A stretch of 12,982 nt of DNA from Candidatus Thorarchaeota archaeon (lineage in GTDB: Archaea > Asgardarchaeota > Thorarchaeia > Thorarchaeales > Thorarchaeaceae), in NCBI GenBank assembly GCA_004524595.1, contig SDOA01000114.1:1-12982 (forward strand), in the 5' to 3' direction. The notes under the pieces are model-generated. The model was given only the letters and a program-made list of their open reading frames with translations, did no database searches and was not told the DNA's origin. Every line of letters begins with the position of its first letter. The first letter of the stretch is position 1. The position numbers and the translations under genes were made by a program. Shown here piece after piece: positions 6,987 through 12,982 of the stretch.

Positions 6987-8496
6987 AAGTGTCCACCTCG
7001 AAAAGCTGTTTTACAAGATGTGATGTTGGAGGAATATCAGAATATCCTGCAAGCTCAGCACTGAATTTGGCTAATAGTCTGAATGTTTTGGAGAACTCAC
7101 GCATCTTCCGACTGTCACGTTGGGCAGTCACTACCTTTTTTGCATGTTTTGAAAACAAACGACCAAGTTCTCGTAGCATTGAAGTCAGTTCAACTTCAAT
7201 CTCAGGTACTGCACTAATAGACTGTTTTCCCGCAGCCTTGTAGGGGACTCGTGTCGAACACAGATGAATGAACAAGGCAACTGGAGAGCCTGGAGCTACA
7301 TTGTACCGCTTCCAATTCACCCTTTTTACAATCTTAGTGATTACATCTTCATTTGAATCATACAGGAGAGGAACACGATTAGCAAATCTATACAATGACG
7401 GAATATCTGATTTAGGAAAATCATCACCCGATACTATTATTCCTTCGATGATGAAAGGATTCCCTTGCCATTCAGATGGTCCTCTTCGCGCATAATATAA
7501 TGAAGAGGTGTTAAAAATACAGGAAATACTATTCGAAAATTCCTGTTGACTGATTGGACTGAGACTCTTCGATTCAGGCGCTTCGAATCCATCATATTTG
7601 CCAAGCGCAGTACTTAGTCTAACAAGTTCAGCTCGTGTCAGTGTATTGACCTGTCTGATCGGATCGAATGATAGAAACTTCAAGAATTGGCTTGATGTAC
7701 GCACTCCTACTCTTTGGAACGAATCTACAAGAAAGTCTTGTAATCGTTTATTCTTTTGAGATCGGACTAATCTTCTCAATAGCTCCAGATCTGCCGCACG
7801 GGGATGTAGTTTAGCAGCAATGACAGGAGGTGGAATGATTTTAGACCAACGTCCAAATGTTTCTTTGACAACATTATCAATTTCGAGTGAAATCCGTGCA
7901 TGAGGGCTGGAAGCAGTGGTCAATCGAAGGTACTCAAGTATTCGATCTTGAGCTCTATTCAGATCACCTCGAAGAGTTATGGTGACTGTAGTACCTTCAG
8001 TTTCGCGTGTCCGATCCTCAAAGGATTTGACAATAGGTTGATTCTTTTCAACATCGATAAAGAGTGTGTAAGCAATCCCATCAGAGTCTTGGCTCCTTGT
8101 GTGGATTGTGACCGGTGAGTCTGTAGTAATCTGGCCATAGAGGATAGCCATGGTCACTCCAAGACCAAAAGTACCTCGACGTTGTTTTTGGTGATATTTA
8201 CTTCCAAAGAGGACTTTGGCAAATGCTTCAGGAATATATTGGGAAGGAACACCACACCCGTTATCTGAAACACGTACACGAATGATATTGGACGAGTCAG
8301 AATTGATTCGAACAGCAATAGTGGGTAATCTCTGAGCATCTTCACAAGAATCGAGACTGTTTTCAACTAGCTCTCTCACAGTAGAATACATGGCTTGACT
8401 GCTGTTTCCAAAACCTGCTATCTGCTGATTTCTATAGAAGAATTCAGCAGGGGATATGCTTTCAAATCTCGTTTCAACAGGAGCTCTTTGACTCAT
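6979..8496 (-). CDS. top6B: DNA topoisomerase VI subunit B (GHKL ATPase)
   Basis: This is the ATP-driven gate subunit of topoisomerase VI, 505 residues from the ATG at 8496. Residue numbers here count from the upstream TTG at 8505. The Bergerat ATP fold shows the N-box RELVENSLDS (E45, N49), the G1 box DNGCG (81-85) and the G2 box GTFGLG (111-116). A helix-two-turn-helix middle region (about 230-305) follows. The transducer domain contains the VPYKAAGKQS loop, whose K427 should be the switch lysine that contacts the ATP gamma-phosphate. The ATG three codons into the frame is preferred to the TTG at 8505; neither has a strong Shine-Dalgarno. A TATAAT-like stretch about 50 bases upstream could give an internal promoter. 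It lies downstream of the KH gene and overlaps top6A. Confidence 0.97.
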   Translation of the reverse strand: MSQRAPVETRFESISPAEFFYRNQQIAGFGNSSQAMYSTVRELVENSLDSCEDAQRLPTIAVRINSDSSNIIRVRVSDNGCGVPSQYIPEAFAKVLFGSKYHQKQRRGTFGLGVTMAILYGQITTDSPVTIHTRSQDSDGIAYTLFIDVEKNQPIVKSFEDRTRETEGTTVTITLRGDLNRAQDRILEYLRLTTASSPHARISLEIDNVVKETFGRWSKIIPPPVIAAKLHPRAADLELLRRLVRSQKNKRLQDFLVDSFQRVGVRTSSQFLKFLSFDPIRQVNTLTRAELVRLSTALGKYDGFEAPESKSLSPISQQEFSNSISCIFNTSSLYYARRGPSEWQGNPFIIEGIIVSGDDFPKSDIPSLYRFANRVPLLYDSNEDVITKIVKRVNWKRYNVAPGSPVALFIHLCSTRVPYKAAGKQSISAVPEIEVELTSMLRELGRLFSKHAKKVVTAQRDSRKMREFSKTFRLLAKFSAELAGYSDIPPTSHLVKQLFEVDTYE

Positions 8497-8550
8497 AATA
8501 CTCAATTGAATGATGGTGCGGTTTCGTTATTAGAGCAGGTATTACATGGA

Positions 8551-9117
8551 TTATAGGTCTGTATCTTCCCACAACTCTGAATATTGACGGTTCATTTCTC
8601 TTCGCATACGTTCCAGTTGAGAATAGACTGCACTATGAGGTGCACCAGAGATGAGCATCTCAATAGCTCTTCGAGCAATATCTAGTCCAGGATTCACTCC
8701 AATTATTGAAACAGTGTAACCATAAACAGTTACTTTTGCCCCTGTAATTTGCTCGATGACTCGTCGTGTACGTCCACGCTCACCAATTATTCGTCCAGCT
8801 ACACGTCTGATCTGGTTTGGTGATGTTCCAACAACATCTCGTAAGGAAACAACTAAGAGCATCATATCTTCGTCAATAAGAGTGAGGGCATTCTTGGGAC
8901 TGAAACCGCGAGCAATAGCACGAACAATATCCCGTGCTTTCCAAGCAAGGACAGGATCTTCTGACTCGCCAGTGCTACTCATTATGACAGTACCTGCGGG
9001 ATTGATCTCAAGTTTGACATTAGTAAGTTCTTCTATCCTTTTGCGCACTTTGCCATTACGACCGACAATGACGCCGACTCTATCGGAAGGCACCTTTATC
9101 GTTTCTTGGAACGCCAT
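8551..9117 (-). CDS. KH-domain RNA-binding protein, archaeal Dim2/Pno1-like
   Basis: A 188-residue protein with two KH domains. The first carries the RNA-gripping loop GRNG (residues 19-22) in VGVIVGRNGKVRKRIEEL. The second carries GERG (112-115) in GRIIGERGRTRRVIEQITG. This arrangement matches archaeal Dim2/Pno1, which binds the 3' end of small-subunit rRNA during maturation. The charged C-terminal tail (ERMRREMNRQYSELW) is typical. I start at ATG 9117, one base after the stop of the RIO1 gene, with an AGGTGA Shine-Dalgarno 8 bases upstream inside that gene. The longer frame from 9153 adds twelve residues read in the RIO1 coding sequence. The tight junction to RIO1, another small-subunit maturation factor, supports coupled expression. 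Confidence 0.93.
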   Translation of the reverse strand: MAFQETIKVPSDRVGVIVGRNGKVRKRIEELTNVKLEINPAGTVIMSSTGESEDPVLAWKARDIVRAIARGFSPKNALTLIDEDMMLLVVSLRDVVGTSPNQIRRVAGRIIGERGRTRRVIEQITGAKVTVYGYTVSIIGVNPGLDIARRAIEMLISGAPHSAVYSQLERMRREMNRQYSELWEDTDL

Positions 9118-9118
9118 A

Positions 9119-9907
9119 CTAATCTTCACCTGCTGATATGATATAGTTTGCAATCACTTCAGGATCTTCAGTTTCAACATCAAGCTTTTTGAAAAAGAAG
9201 GTTATGTTTTGAATATCACGGAATAGATACTTTTTCGCATTATCATGTGTTGTCAACACAGCCTGTGAAACATCAATGAACACAGGTTCATCATTCCATA
9301 GAATATTAAACTCACTAAGGTCAGCGTGGACCAATCCTGCTTTAGTATATGCGGTCTCAATCATATCGATAATCTCGTTGAAAGTATCTACAGGAGAAGG
9401 AATTTCAGCCTGTTTAAGAAGAGGTGCGGCAATAGACTCTTTAACATCACCAATGAATTCCATTATCAAGACATTGCGTTCGATGTCTATAGGGAGTGGA
9501 ACTCGAATTCCTGCATTATGGAAGCGTTTCAAATTCTTGAACTCTTTCATTGCCCATTGAGGTATTAATGAACGGCTTCCTTTCTTTACTTTCTTGAAGC
9601 GAGGGTCTCCAACAATGTATTCTATCATGAAATCGGTCTCTGCCGTACTAACACGGTAGATTTTCACTGCGACAGGAGTTTCCTCGGAGTCAATACCTAA
9701 GTATACATTAGCTTCTTTTCCAGTGCTTATTGCACCATGTAATGCCTTTAGCTTTCCTCGATTAAGAAGCCTATAGAGGATTTTCATTGTGGGAGGATCG
9801 ATGACCCCTTCTACTACCTTGAACTCATCGTCATCCTTTCGACGTTTTAACATACGTCGGTCTAGCTCGGATTGTAGCTGATCATGTTTATTCTCTGCTC
9901 TCTTCAA
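9119..9907 (-). CDS. rio1: RIO1-type serine protein kinase
   Basis: This 262-residue atypical kinase/ATPase acts in late small-ribosomal-subunit maturation. The diagnostic parts are the P-loop STGKEANVY (residues 61-69), the ATP-anchoring lysine K82 (AVKIYR), the flexible loop with KVKKGSRSLIPQW, the catalytic HADLSEFN (D196, N201) and the metal-binding IDVSQAV (D212). The STGKEANVY signature and the spacing indicate RIO1 rather than RIO2, which would have an N-terminal winged helix. A TAG lies directly before the TTG at 9907, so translation must begin at that TTG or at the ATG of codon 19; I prefer TTG because the intervening helix is normal for the family. The gene abuts the KH/Dim2 gene and follows aIF1A after a T-rich gap. 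Confidence 0.95.
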   Translation of the reverse strand: MKRAENKHDQLQSELDRRMLKRRKDDDEFKVVEGVIDPPTMKILYRLLNRGKLKALHGAISTGKEANVYLGIDSEETPVAVKIYRVSTAETDFMIEYIVGDPRFKKVKKGSRSLIPQWAMKEFKNLKRFHNAGIRVPLPIDIERNVLIMEFIGDVKESIAAPLLKQAEIPSPVDTFNEIIDMIETAYTKAGLVHADLSEFNILWNDEPVFIDVSQAVLTTHDNAKKYLFRDIQNITFFFKKLDVETEDPEVIANYIISAGED

Positions 9908-9950
9908 CTATGAGCGCCATCCCAGTTGCTCAGGTCATCTGCTATTAGTA

Positions 9951-9970
9951 TGGAAAAATATCAAAAAAGA
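9951..9970 (-). terminator. T-rich stretch between aIF1A and RIO1
   Basis: Read on the minus strand, TCTTTTTTGATATTTTTCC begins about ten bases after the aIF1A stop and contains runs of six and five T. Archaeal polymerase can stop at such U-runs without a hairpin, so it may end some aIF1A transcripts before the RIO1 genes. The ATATTTTT stretch could alternatively be a promoter element for RIO1. Confidence 0.35.
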
Positions 9971-9980
9971 GTTATCTTTC

Positions 9981-10316
9981 TCAAAATACTTTGAGGATTC
10001 CTCGTTTTTGTAACCAATCTAATTCGTTTCCTCGATATCTATAGATAACATCACACTTCTCTTCTGTCTGGAACTCCCAAGGAACTAAGAGGACTGTGTC
10101 ACCAACTCTCATCCAAACCCGTTTCTTCATTCTACCAGGAATTCTACCGACTCGTAAATTACCATCTTCACACCTTACTCGCACTCTATCGAAACCCAAC
10201 ATTTGAATGATGATTCCAAACATCTCACCATCTCTTCTATTTGGGGTTCTGACCCGTAGCGGTTCCTCTGAACCAGCCTGAGGGCCACCTGTGCGACGAC
10301 CTTTATTTTGGGGCAA
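9981..10316 (-). CDS. Translation initiation factor aIF1A
   Basis: The archaeal counterpart of eIF1A, 111 residues from the corrected start. It binds the A-site of the small subunit and helps scan or fix the start codon. The basic N-terminus (NKGRRTGG), the S1-like OB fold from about residue 25 to 95 with GRIPGRMKKRVWMRVGD in its core, and the C-terminal WEFQTEEKCDVIYRYR signature are all as expected. The longest frame starts at GTG 10337, but GGAGG (10323-10327) lies six bases upstream of the TTG at 10316. Starting there gives (M)PQNKGRRTGG, which resembles aIF1A N-termini elsewhere. No ATG occurs before residue 32. It heads the block that continues into RIO1, KH and topoisomerase VI genes. 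Confidence 0.94.
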   Translation of the reverse strand: MPQNKGRRTGGPQAGSEEPLRVRTPNRRDGEMFGIIIQMLGFDRVRVRCEDGNLRVGRIPGRMKKRVWMRVGDTVLLVPWEFQTEEKCDVIYRYRGNELDWLQKRGILKVF

Positions 10317-10337
10317 AATATTCCTCCAGTAAGCCAC

Positions 10338-10419
10338 TGAACCAAAGTCCTCTAGTGACTAATGGTGAGTCAGGATTGACGCATTTAAGCGTATTGAATT
10401 GTTAGTTTAAAGATTCACA
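10338..10419 (-). promoter_or_regulatory. Candidate promoter region for aIF1A
   Basis: This gap holds two TATA-like boxes read on the minus strand: CTTTAAAC (10405-10412) and GCTTAAATGC (10381-10390). Either would place a transcription start within the gap and leave a short leader containing the GGAGG site. Neither is strong enough to choose between them. Confidence 0.3.
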
Positions 10420-11529
10420 TCAGACATTATTTGTATCAATTTCACTCTGGTCTGGAAGAAGATAGAGTTCATCTTCAATGATAACACCATGAACAATAGT
10501 ATTGGTTTCGATGTCAGAATCAAATAACGATGCATCAACTTCTGTTGATTCATAAGTCAAATCATCCATCAGTATTACTGATTGACCATAGACATGGGTC
10601 ACAACTGTGAATTTCCGACGGGTAGAGATTGGCGCAATAAATTCAAGCGTTCTCCATCTTGGGCTCTTGGGATTTATTGAAAACCGCTCTCTACGTCTTA
10701 GACCAAAACAAGTTAGGGCATTTCGCGCCATGTTGATAATCTGGCACGGTTCAGCCTCAATAGAGACAAAGTCGCCTATAGAAAATTGTGGGAGTTTGAT
10801 TAAGATTGTAATTCTGTACTTCTTATTCCCTGCTTTATCTTCACCAACTAGGCTGTAATTCTCCTTTCGTTCAGCCAGGTATTGCCTCTCGAACTCATCA
10901 GCAATGAACTTGCAGAGATGTTCAGAACCTATATAGAAATCAAGTCCATATTTGTCATCATGAATGGTAGTAATGAAGGCCTTGTCATCAGTCTTATACC
11001 GTGCGATTGTCATGTCTTTGACTCTCTGTGTCAAGTGTTCTTTTTCATTATCGGTAAGCAGACGGCCTTCTGCGCGAATCTGAAGAATGGCTTCATAATA
11101 CCCACCACTCATCATGCTACAAGTTGTACATGTACCATAACTAAAACGAATCTCAACCGGATATTCTTCATCATGCGGAGGTAACTTCTCATGTGATTGT
11201 CCTGAGGCAATAATGAGTATCTGTGATACTCTGTCTAGTTTCTTCATTTCTTCCAGAGACAATGTTACACCCTTGGCGAGTATATTGATCTCATTTTGAA
11301 GTGCAATCTCCATCTGCAACATTGTTAATTCTTCAAACTCGAGGTCTTTGTCACTTATCTTCTTCCATCCACCAGGTACTTTTATTGATCCACATCTTTT
11401 GCAAGAGAGAATTGAAACAGGTGAAGATACTTCTATTAGAGGGTGGTCTTTGTCATAGCAGCTAGCACAGAGACCGTCGATGATTGCAGCTGCTCCACAT
11501 AGATAACAGGGAAGTGTCAATGAACTCAA
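10420..11529 (-). CDS. NMD3-like ribosome export/maturation protein
   Basis: A 369-residue homologue of NMD3. In eukaryotes NMD3 is the 60S export adaptor; in archaea it probably assists large-subunit maturation. The cysteine pairs that bind zinc are clear: C8-x2-C11 and C21-x2-C24, C43-x2-C46 in CKRCG, and C134-x2-C137 in CTTC followed by SMMSGGYYEAILQIRAEGR. That last segment is highly characteristic. The C-terminal half (about residues 180-310) contains the NMD3 body, including the segment DFYIGSEHLCKFI. The final 60 residues look like an OB-like beta domain. The start is TTG at 11529, since the next ATG is at codon 70; TTG at codon 4 is also possible. A TATA-like box about 28 bases upstream of the TTG suggests a nearly leaderless transcript. 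Confidence 0.92.
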   Translation of the reverse strand: MSSLTLPCYLCGAAAIIDGLCASCYDKDHPLIEVSSPVSILSCKRCGSIKVPGGWKKISDKDLEFEELTMLQMEIALQNEINILAKGVTLSLEEMKKLDRVSQILIIASGQSHEKLPPHDEEYPVEIRFSYGTCTTCSMMSGGYYEAILQIRAEGRLLTDNEKEHLTQRVKDMTIARYKTDDKAFITTIHDDKYGLDFYIGSEHLCKFIADEFERQYLAERKENYSLVGEDKAGNKKYRITILIKLPQFSIGDFVSIEAEPCQIINMARNALTCFGLRRRERFSINPKSPRWRTLEFIAPISTRRKFTVVTHVYGQSVILMDDLTYESTEVDASLFDSDIETNTIVHGVIIEDELYLLPDQSEIDTNNV

Positions 11530-11552
11530 CGCATATTATCAAAAAGTGCTCG

Positions 11553-11562
11553 CTTAAAATAT
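11553..11562 (-). promoter_or_regulatory. TATA-like box for the NMD3 gene
   Basis: ATATTTTAAG on the minus strand is centred about 28 bases upstream of the TTG start of the NMD3 gene. That is the normal distance from an archaeal TATA box to the transcription start, so the mRNA would be leaderless or almost so. No Shine-Dalgarno is seen, which agrees. Confidence 0.5.
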
Positions 11563-11593
11563 GGTCTATCGAGGCGAAACGAGAAATATGATG

Positions 11594-11614
11594 CTAACGC
11601 AAGTCTTTTGTTAG
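11594..11614. promoter_or_regulatory. CTAAC-N11-GTTAG dyad upstream of the DUF134 gene
   Basis: CTAAC (11594-11598) and GTTAG (11610-11614) are inverted half-sites 21 bases before the ATG of a helix-turn-helix protein. Such a position suits an autoregulatory operator, but the half-sites are only five bases and may be chance. Confidence 0.25.
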
Positions 11615-11634
11615 GTAATATTTAGAGAAAAGAT

Positions 11635-12072
11635 ATGCCTCGTAAGAAACTGCACAGAATGGTCACACGTGAACCACCAGTTTCGGTATACAAACCTGCT
11701 GGAATTCCAGCAATGGAACTAGAAGAGATACTCATCACAATTGATGAGTTTGAGGCACTACGACTGGCCGACTTCGAAGGACTTAGTCAGCGAGACGCAA
11801 GTACAGCGATGCATATTAGCCAGCCTACATTCAACAGAGTATTATCATCAGCACGTCACAAAGTAGCTAGTGGTCTCGTTCAAGGTCATGTTCTCCGTAT
11901 GGAGGGAGGGCGATATGTTCTCACAGATGGGAGCGGTACCCTAGAATGTCTTGATTGTGGAGCTGCTGTAGACATGTCCTCTGAGAATAAAAGCACCTGC
12001 CCAGTCTGTGGATCTAGAAAATTGAGATGGCTGAGGTGGGAAAAAAGTAAACGACACGGTGAAAAGAAATGA
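11635..12072 (+). CDS. DUF134-family helix-turn-helix protein with C-terminal zinc ribbon
   Basis: A 145-residue protein. Residues 1-95 match the DUF134 (UPF0251) family: a basic N-terminus (PRKKLHR), PPVSVYKPAGIPAMELEEI, the acidic DEFEALRLADFEGLSQ segment, and a helix-turn-helix (about 50-78) like sigma-70 region 4. Residues 102-128 add a zinc ribbon with C105-x2-C108 and C122-x2-C125, and the tail is basic. DUF134 proteins are presumed DNA-binding regulators; their target is not established. The start is the ATG at 11635, which gives the standard family N-terminus. The stop overlaps the NifX-like gene (ATGA), so the two are translationally coupled. This pairing is recurrent in prokaryotes and suggests a shared metal- or redox-related role. 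Confidence 0.88.
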   Translation: MPRKKLHRMVTREPPVSVYKPAGIPAMELEEILITIDEFEALRLADFEGLSQRDASTAMHISQPTFNRVLSSARHKVASGLVQGHVLRMEGGRYVLTDGSGTLECLDCGAAVDMSSENKSTCPVCGSRKLRWLRWEKSKRHGEKK

Positions 12073-12446
12073 GCTTAGAAAAGATCGCAGTCACTGCAGA
12101 AATAGATAACGGTCTTGACAGTCCGGTAAGTGGACATTTTGGACACTGTAGAGCTTTCATTGTGACTACAGTCAGAGATGGAGAAATCGTTCAGGTTGAG
12201 AGCGTGCCAAATGAAGCACACTCAAGCTGTGCGGACCCAGTGAACAGACTTGTTGGCTTAGGTGTTAATGTTCTCATTACTCTTGGGATGGGTATGAGAC
12301 CCTATATGGCTGCACAACAAGTAGGATTAGCAGTTGTCCGAGGTGGAGGAGCCACTGTAGGAGATGCAATACAGACCTATCTTGCGGGACGAGGTGAAAT
12401 GATGGGCAGTGATGGTCTGTGCAGTGGTGGTGGTGCACACCAGTAA
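12069..12446 (+). CDS. NifX/NifB-type dinitrogenase iron-molybdenum cofactor-binding family protein
   Basis: A 125-residue single-domain protein of the family that binds or carries iron-molybdenum cofactor intermediates in nitrogen fixation. Most archaeal members are not tied to nitrogenase and are thought to bind Fe-S or metal clusters. The signature region is SPVSGHFGHCRAF (residues 18-30), with His23, His26 and Cys27 as possible metal ligands. MGMRPYMAAQQVG (73-86) and the GGGATVGDAIQTYLAG helix (92-107) complete the ribonuclease-H-like fold. A short Gly/Cys/His tail (GLCSGGGAHQ) may also hold metal. No nif genes are present in the window, so nitrogen fixation is not supported. Its ATG overlaps the stop of the DUF134 gene by 4 bases. 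Confidence 0.9.
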   Translation: MSLEKIAVTAEIDNGLDSPVSGHFGHCRAFIVTTVRDGEIVQVESVPNEAHSSCADPVNRLVGLGVNVLITLGMGMRPYMAAQQVGLAVVRGGGATVGDAIQTYLAGRGEMMGSDGLCSGGGAHQ

Positions 12447-12468
12447 TGTAACGTGTTGATGCAAACAA

Positions 12469-12768
12469 TCATAGTTTTACCCATTGTGCATGAGGATGCC
12501 CTTCAATATAGATGACTGCCTTCTCATGTACTAGTCCAGCGCGGATAGCTGTCTGGACTGCCTTCTCTCCAACCATGTTTGCAATGGTCGCCTTTTCAAG
12601 ATGGGAGAGGCAAGTCTTCAAGTCTACAAGTTCATCACCATAGAACTCTTCGGAAATTTTGAACTGAATCTTCCCATCTTGCAGAGTCTTGCCTAGAAGA
12701 GGCTTGTCGCACATGGCAACAACATAGTGTTCGTGGGTCTCGCTGACTCGCAGGTATACTTTGGGCAA
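12469..12768 (-). CDS. DUF424 family protein
   Basis: A 99-residue archaeal protein of unknown function. The family pattern is plain: VYLRVSETHEHYVVAMCDKPLLGK near the N-terminus, FKISEEFYGDELV in the middle, then the helix ATIANMVGEKAVQTAIRAGLV and the closing EGHPHAQWVKL. The frame is open upstream to 12894, but those 42 residues overlap the aIF2-beta coding sequence and are not family-like. TTG at 12768 is the better start, with GGAG (12778-12781) nine bases upstream and directly after the aIF2-beta TAA. DUF424 genes often sit next to aIF2-beta in archaea, which hints at a link to translation, but no activity is known. Confidence 0.9.
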   Translation of the reverse strand: MPKVYLRVSETHEHYVVAMCDKPLLGKTLQDGKIQFKISEEFYGDELVDLKTCLSHLEKATIANMVGEKAVQTAIRAGLVHEKAVIYIEGHPHAQWVKL

Positions 12769-12781
12769 GGTGAACTTCTCC

Positions 12782-12982
12782 TTATACTGGTCTGATTGCA
12801 GTTCTAGCTCCGCACGCGCTACATTGCAAATAGTATGCGTGATCGGACTTGACAATCTCAGTATCGGGCCGAGTACAGACAGGACATATGACATATGAAT
12901 CGATATAGCGCTCTACTATCTCATTAACAAGCTCTTCAGTGAACTTACCATTGAAGATGGCATTGCTTCCCTCAACAATTCC
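12782..12982 (-). CDS. Translation initiation factor aIF2 subunit beta, C-terminal part (5' truncated)
   Basis: The last 66 residues of aIF2-beta run in from the window edge. They include the end of the alpha-beta core (GSNAIFNGKFTEELVNEIVE) and the complete C-terminal zinc ribbon, with CPVC about 20 residues before CSAC in the typical setting YVICPVCTRPDTEI...LQCSACGARTAI. aIF2-beta belongs to the heterotrimer that brings initiator tRNA to the small subunit. The TAA stop at 12782-12784 is followed directly by the GGAG of the DUF424 gene, so the two are co-transcribed. The frame is easily missed because a longer overlapping frame covers the same bases. Confidence 0.94.
   Translation of the reverse strand, partial: GIVEGSNAIFNGKFTEELVNEIVERYIDSYVICPVCTRPDTEIVKSDHAYYLQCSACGARTAIRPV

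Noticed and set aside
12069..12446. Nitrogen fixation gene
   Set aside because: The NifX-like fold alone does not imply nitrogenase; no nifH, nifD, nifK or nifB is present and most archaeal members lack this link.
12769..12894. N-terminal extension of the DUF424 protein
   Set aside because: These bases encode the aIF2-beta zinc ribbon in another frame, and a GGAG site with TTG start follows its stop codon.
1..12982. CRISPR array, insertion sequence, prophage or defence island
   Set aside because: No spaced direct repeats, transposase, integrase, or phage or defence genes were seen; the genes are mainly conserved housekeeping ones.

Overview
This window is archaeal, from an organism with about 40% GC. 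It carries both topoisomerase VI subunits, aIF1A, a RIO1 kinase, a Dim2/Pno1-type KH protein, NMD3, the C-terminus of aIF2-beta, a DUF424 protein, an Alg7-like dolichyl-phosphate GlcNAc-1-P transferase and a tRNA with an encoded CCA end. The most telling gene encodes a 994-residue membrane protein whose C-terminal half looks like eukaryotic ribophorin I (Ost1), a non-catalytic oligosaccharyltransferase (OST) subunit. Ribophorin-I-like genes are known mainly from Asgard archaea, so I infer an Asgard lineage, perhaps Thorarchaeia-like. The exact clade cannot be fixed from this window.

Layout. Bases 1-210 (+) hold the 3' end of an unidentified gene followed at once by tRNA-Gln(UUG). Bases 215-1621 (-) hold a GNAT acetyltransferase and an HD-domain phosphohydrolase. 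Bases 1741-4725 (-) hold the ribophorin-I-like protein. Its N-terminus is a secreted DOMON-type domain that appears to be split by an inserted FKBP-type domain. Its gene ends in a hairpin plus T-run that looks like a terminator. Across a ~170 bp divergent promoter region lies the Alg7-like transferase (4900-5937, +), so the predicted first step of N-glycan assembly and an OST-like accessory subunit lie side by side. Bases 5934-11529 (-) form a housekeeping block read right to left: NMD3, aIF1A, RIO1, KH/Dim2, Top6B, Top6A. Bases 11635-12446 (+) hold a DUF134 HTH/zinc-ribbon protein overlapping a NifX-like protein. Bases 12469-12982 (-) hold DUF424 downstream of a truncated aIF2-beta.

How the genes work together. 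NMD3, RIO1 and Dim2 act in ribosome maturation; aIF1A and aIF2-beta act in initiation; topoisomerase VI relaxes DNA. The linkage aIF1A-RIO1-KH-top6B-top6A is a familiar archaeal arrangement. The membrane pair (Alg7-like and ribophorin-I-like) forms a probable N-glycosylation module and is the most novel part of the window. UUG start codons are unusually frequent, and several commonly chosen starts need correction (aIF1A, DUF424, KH, HD, Top6B, Alg7-like).
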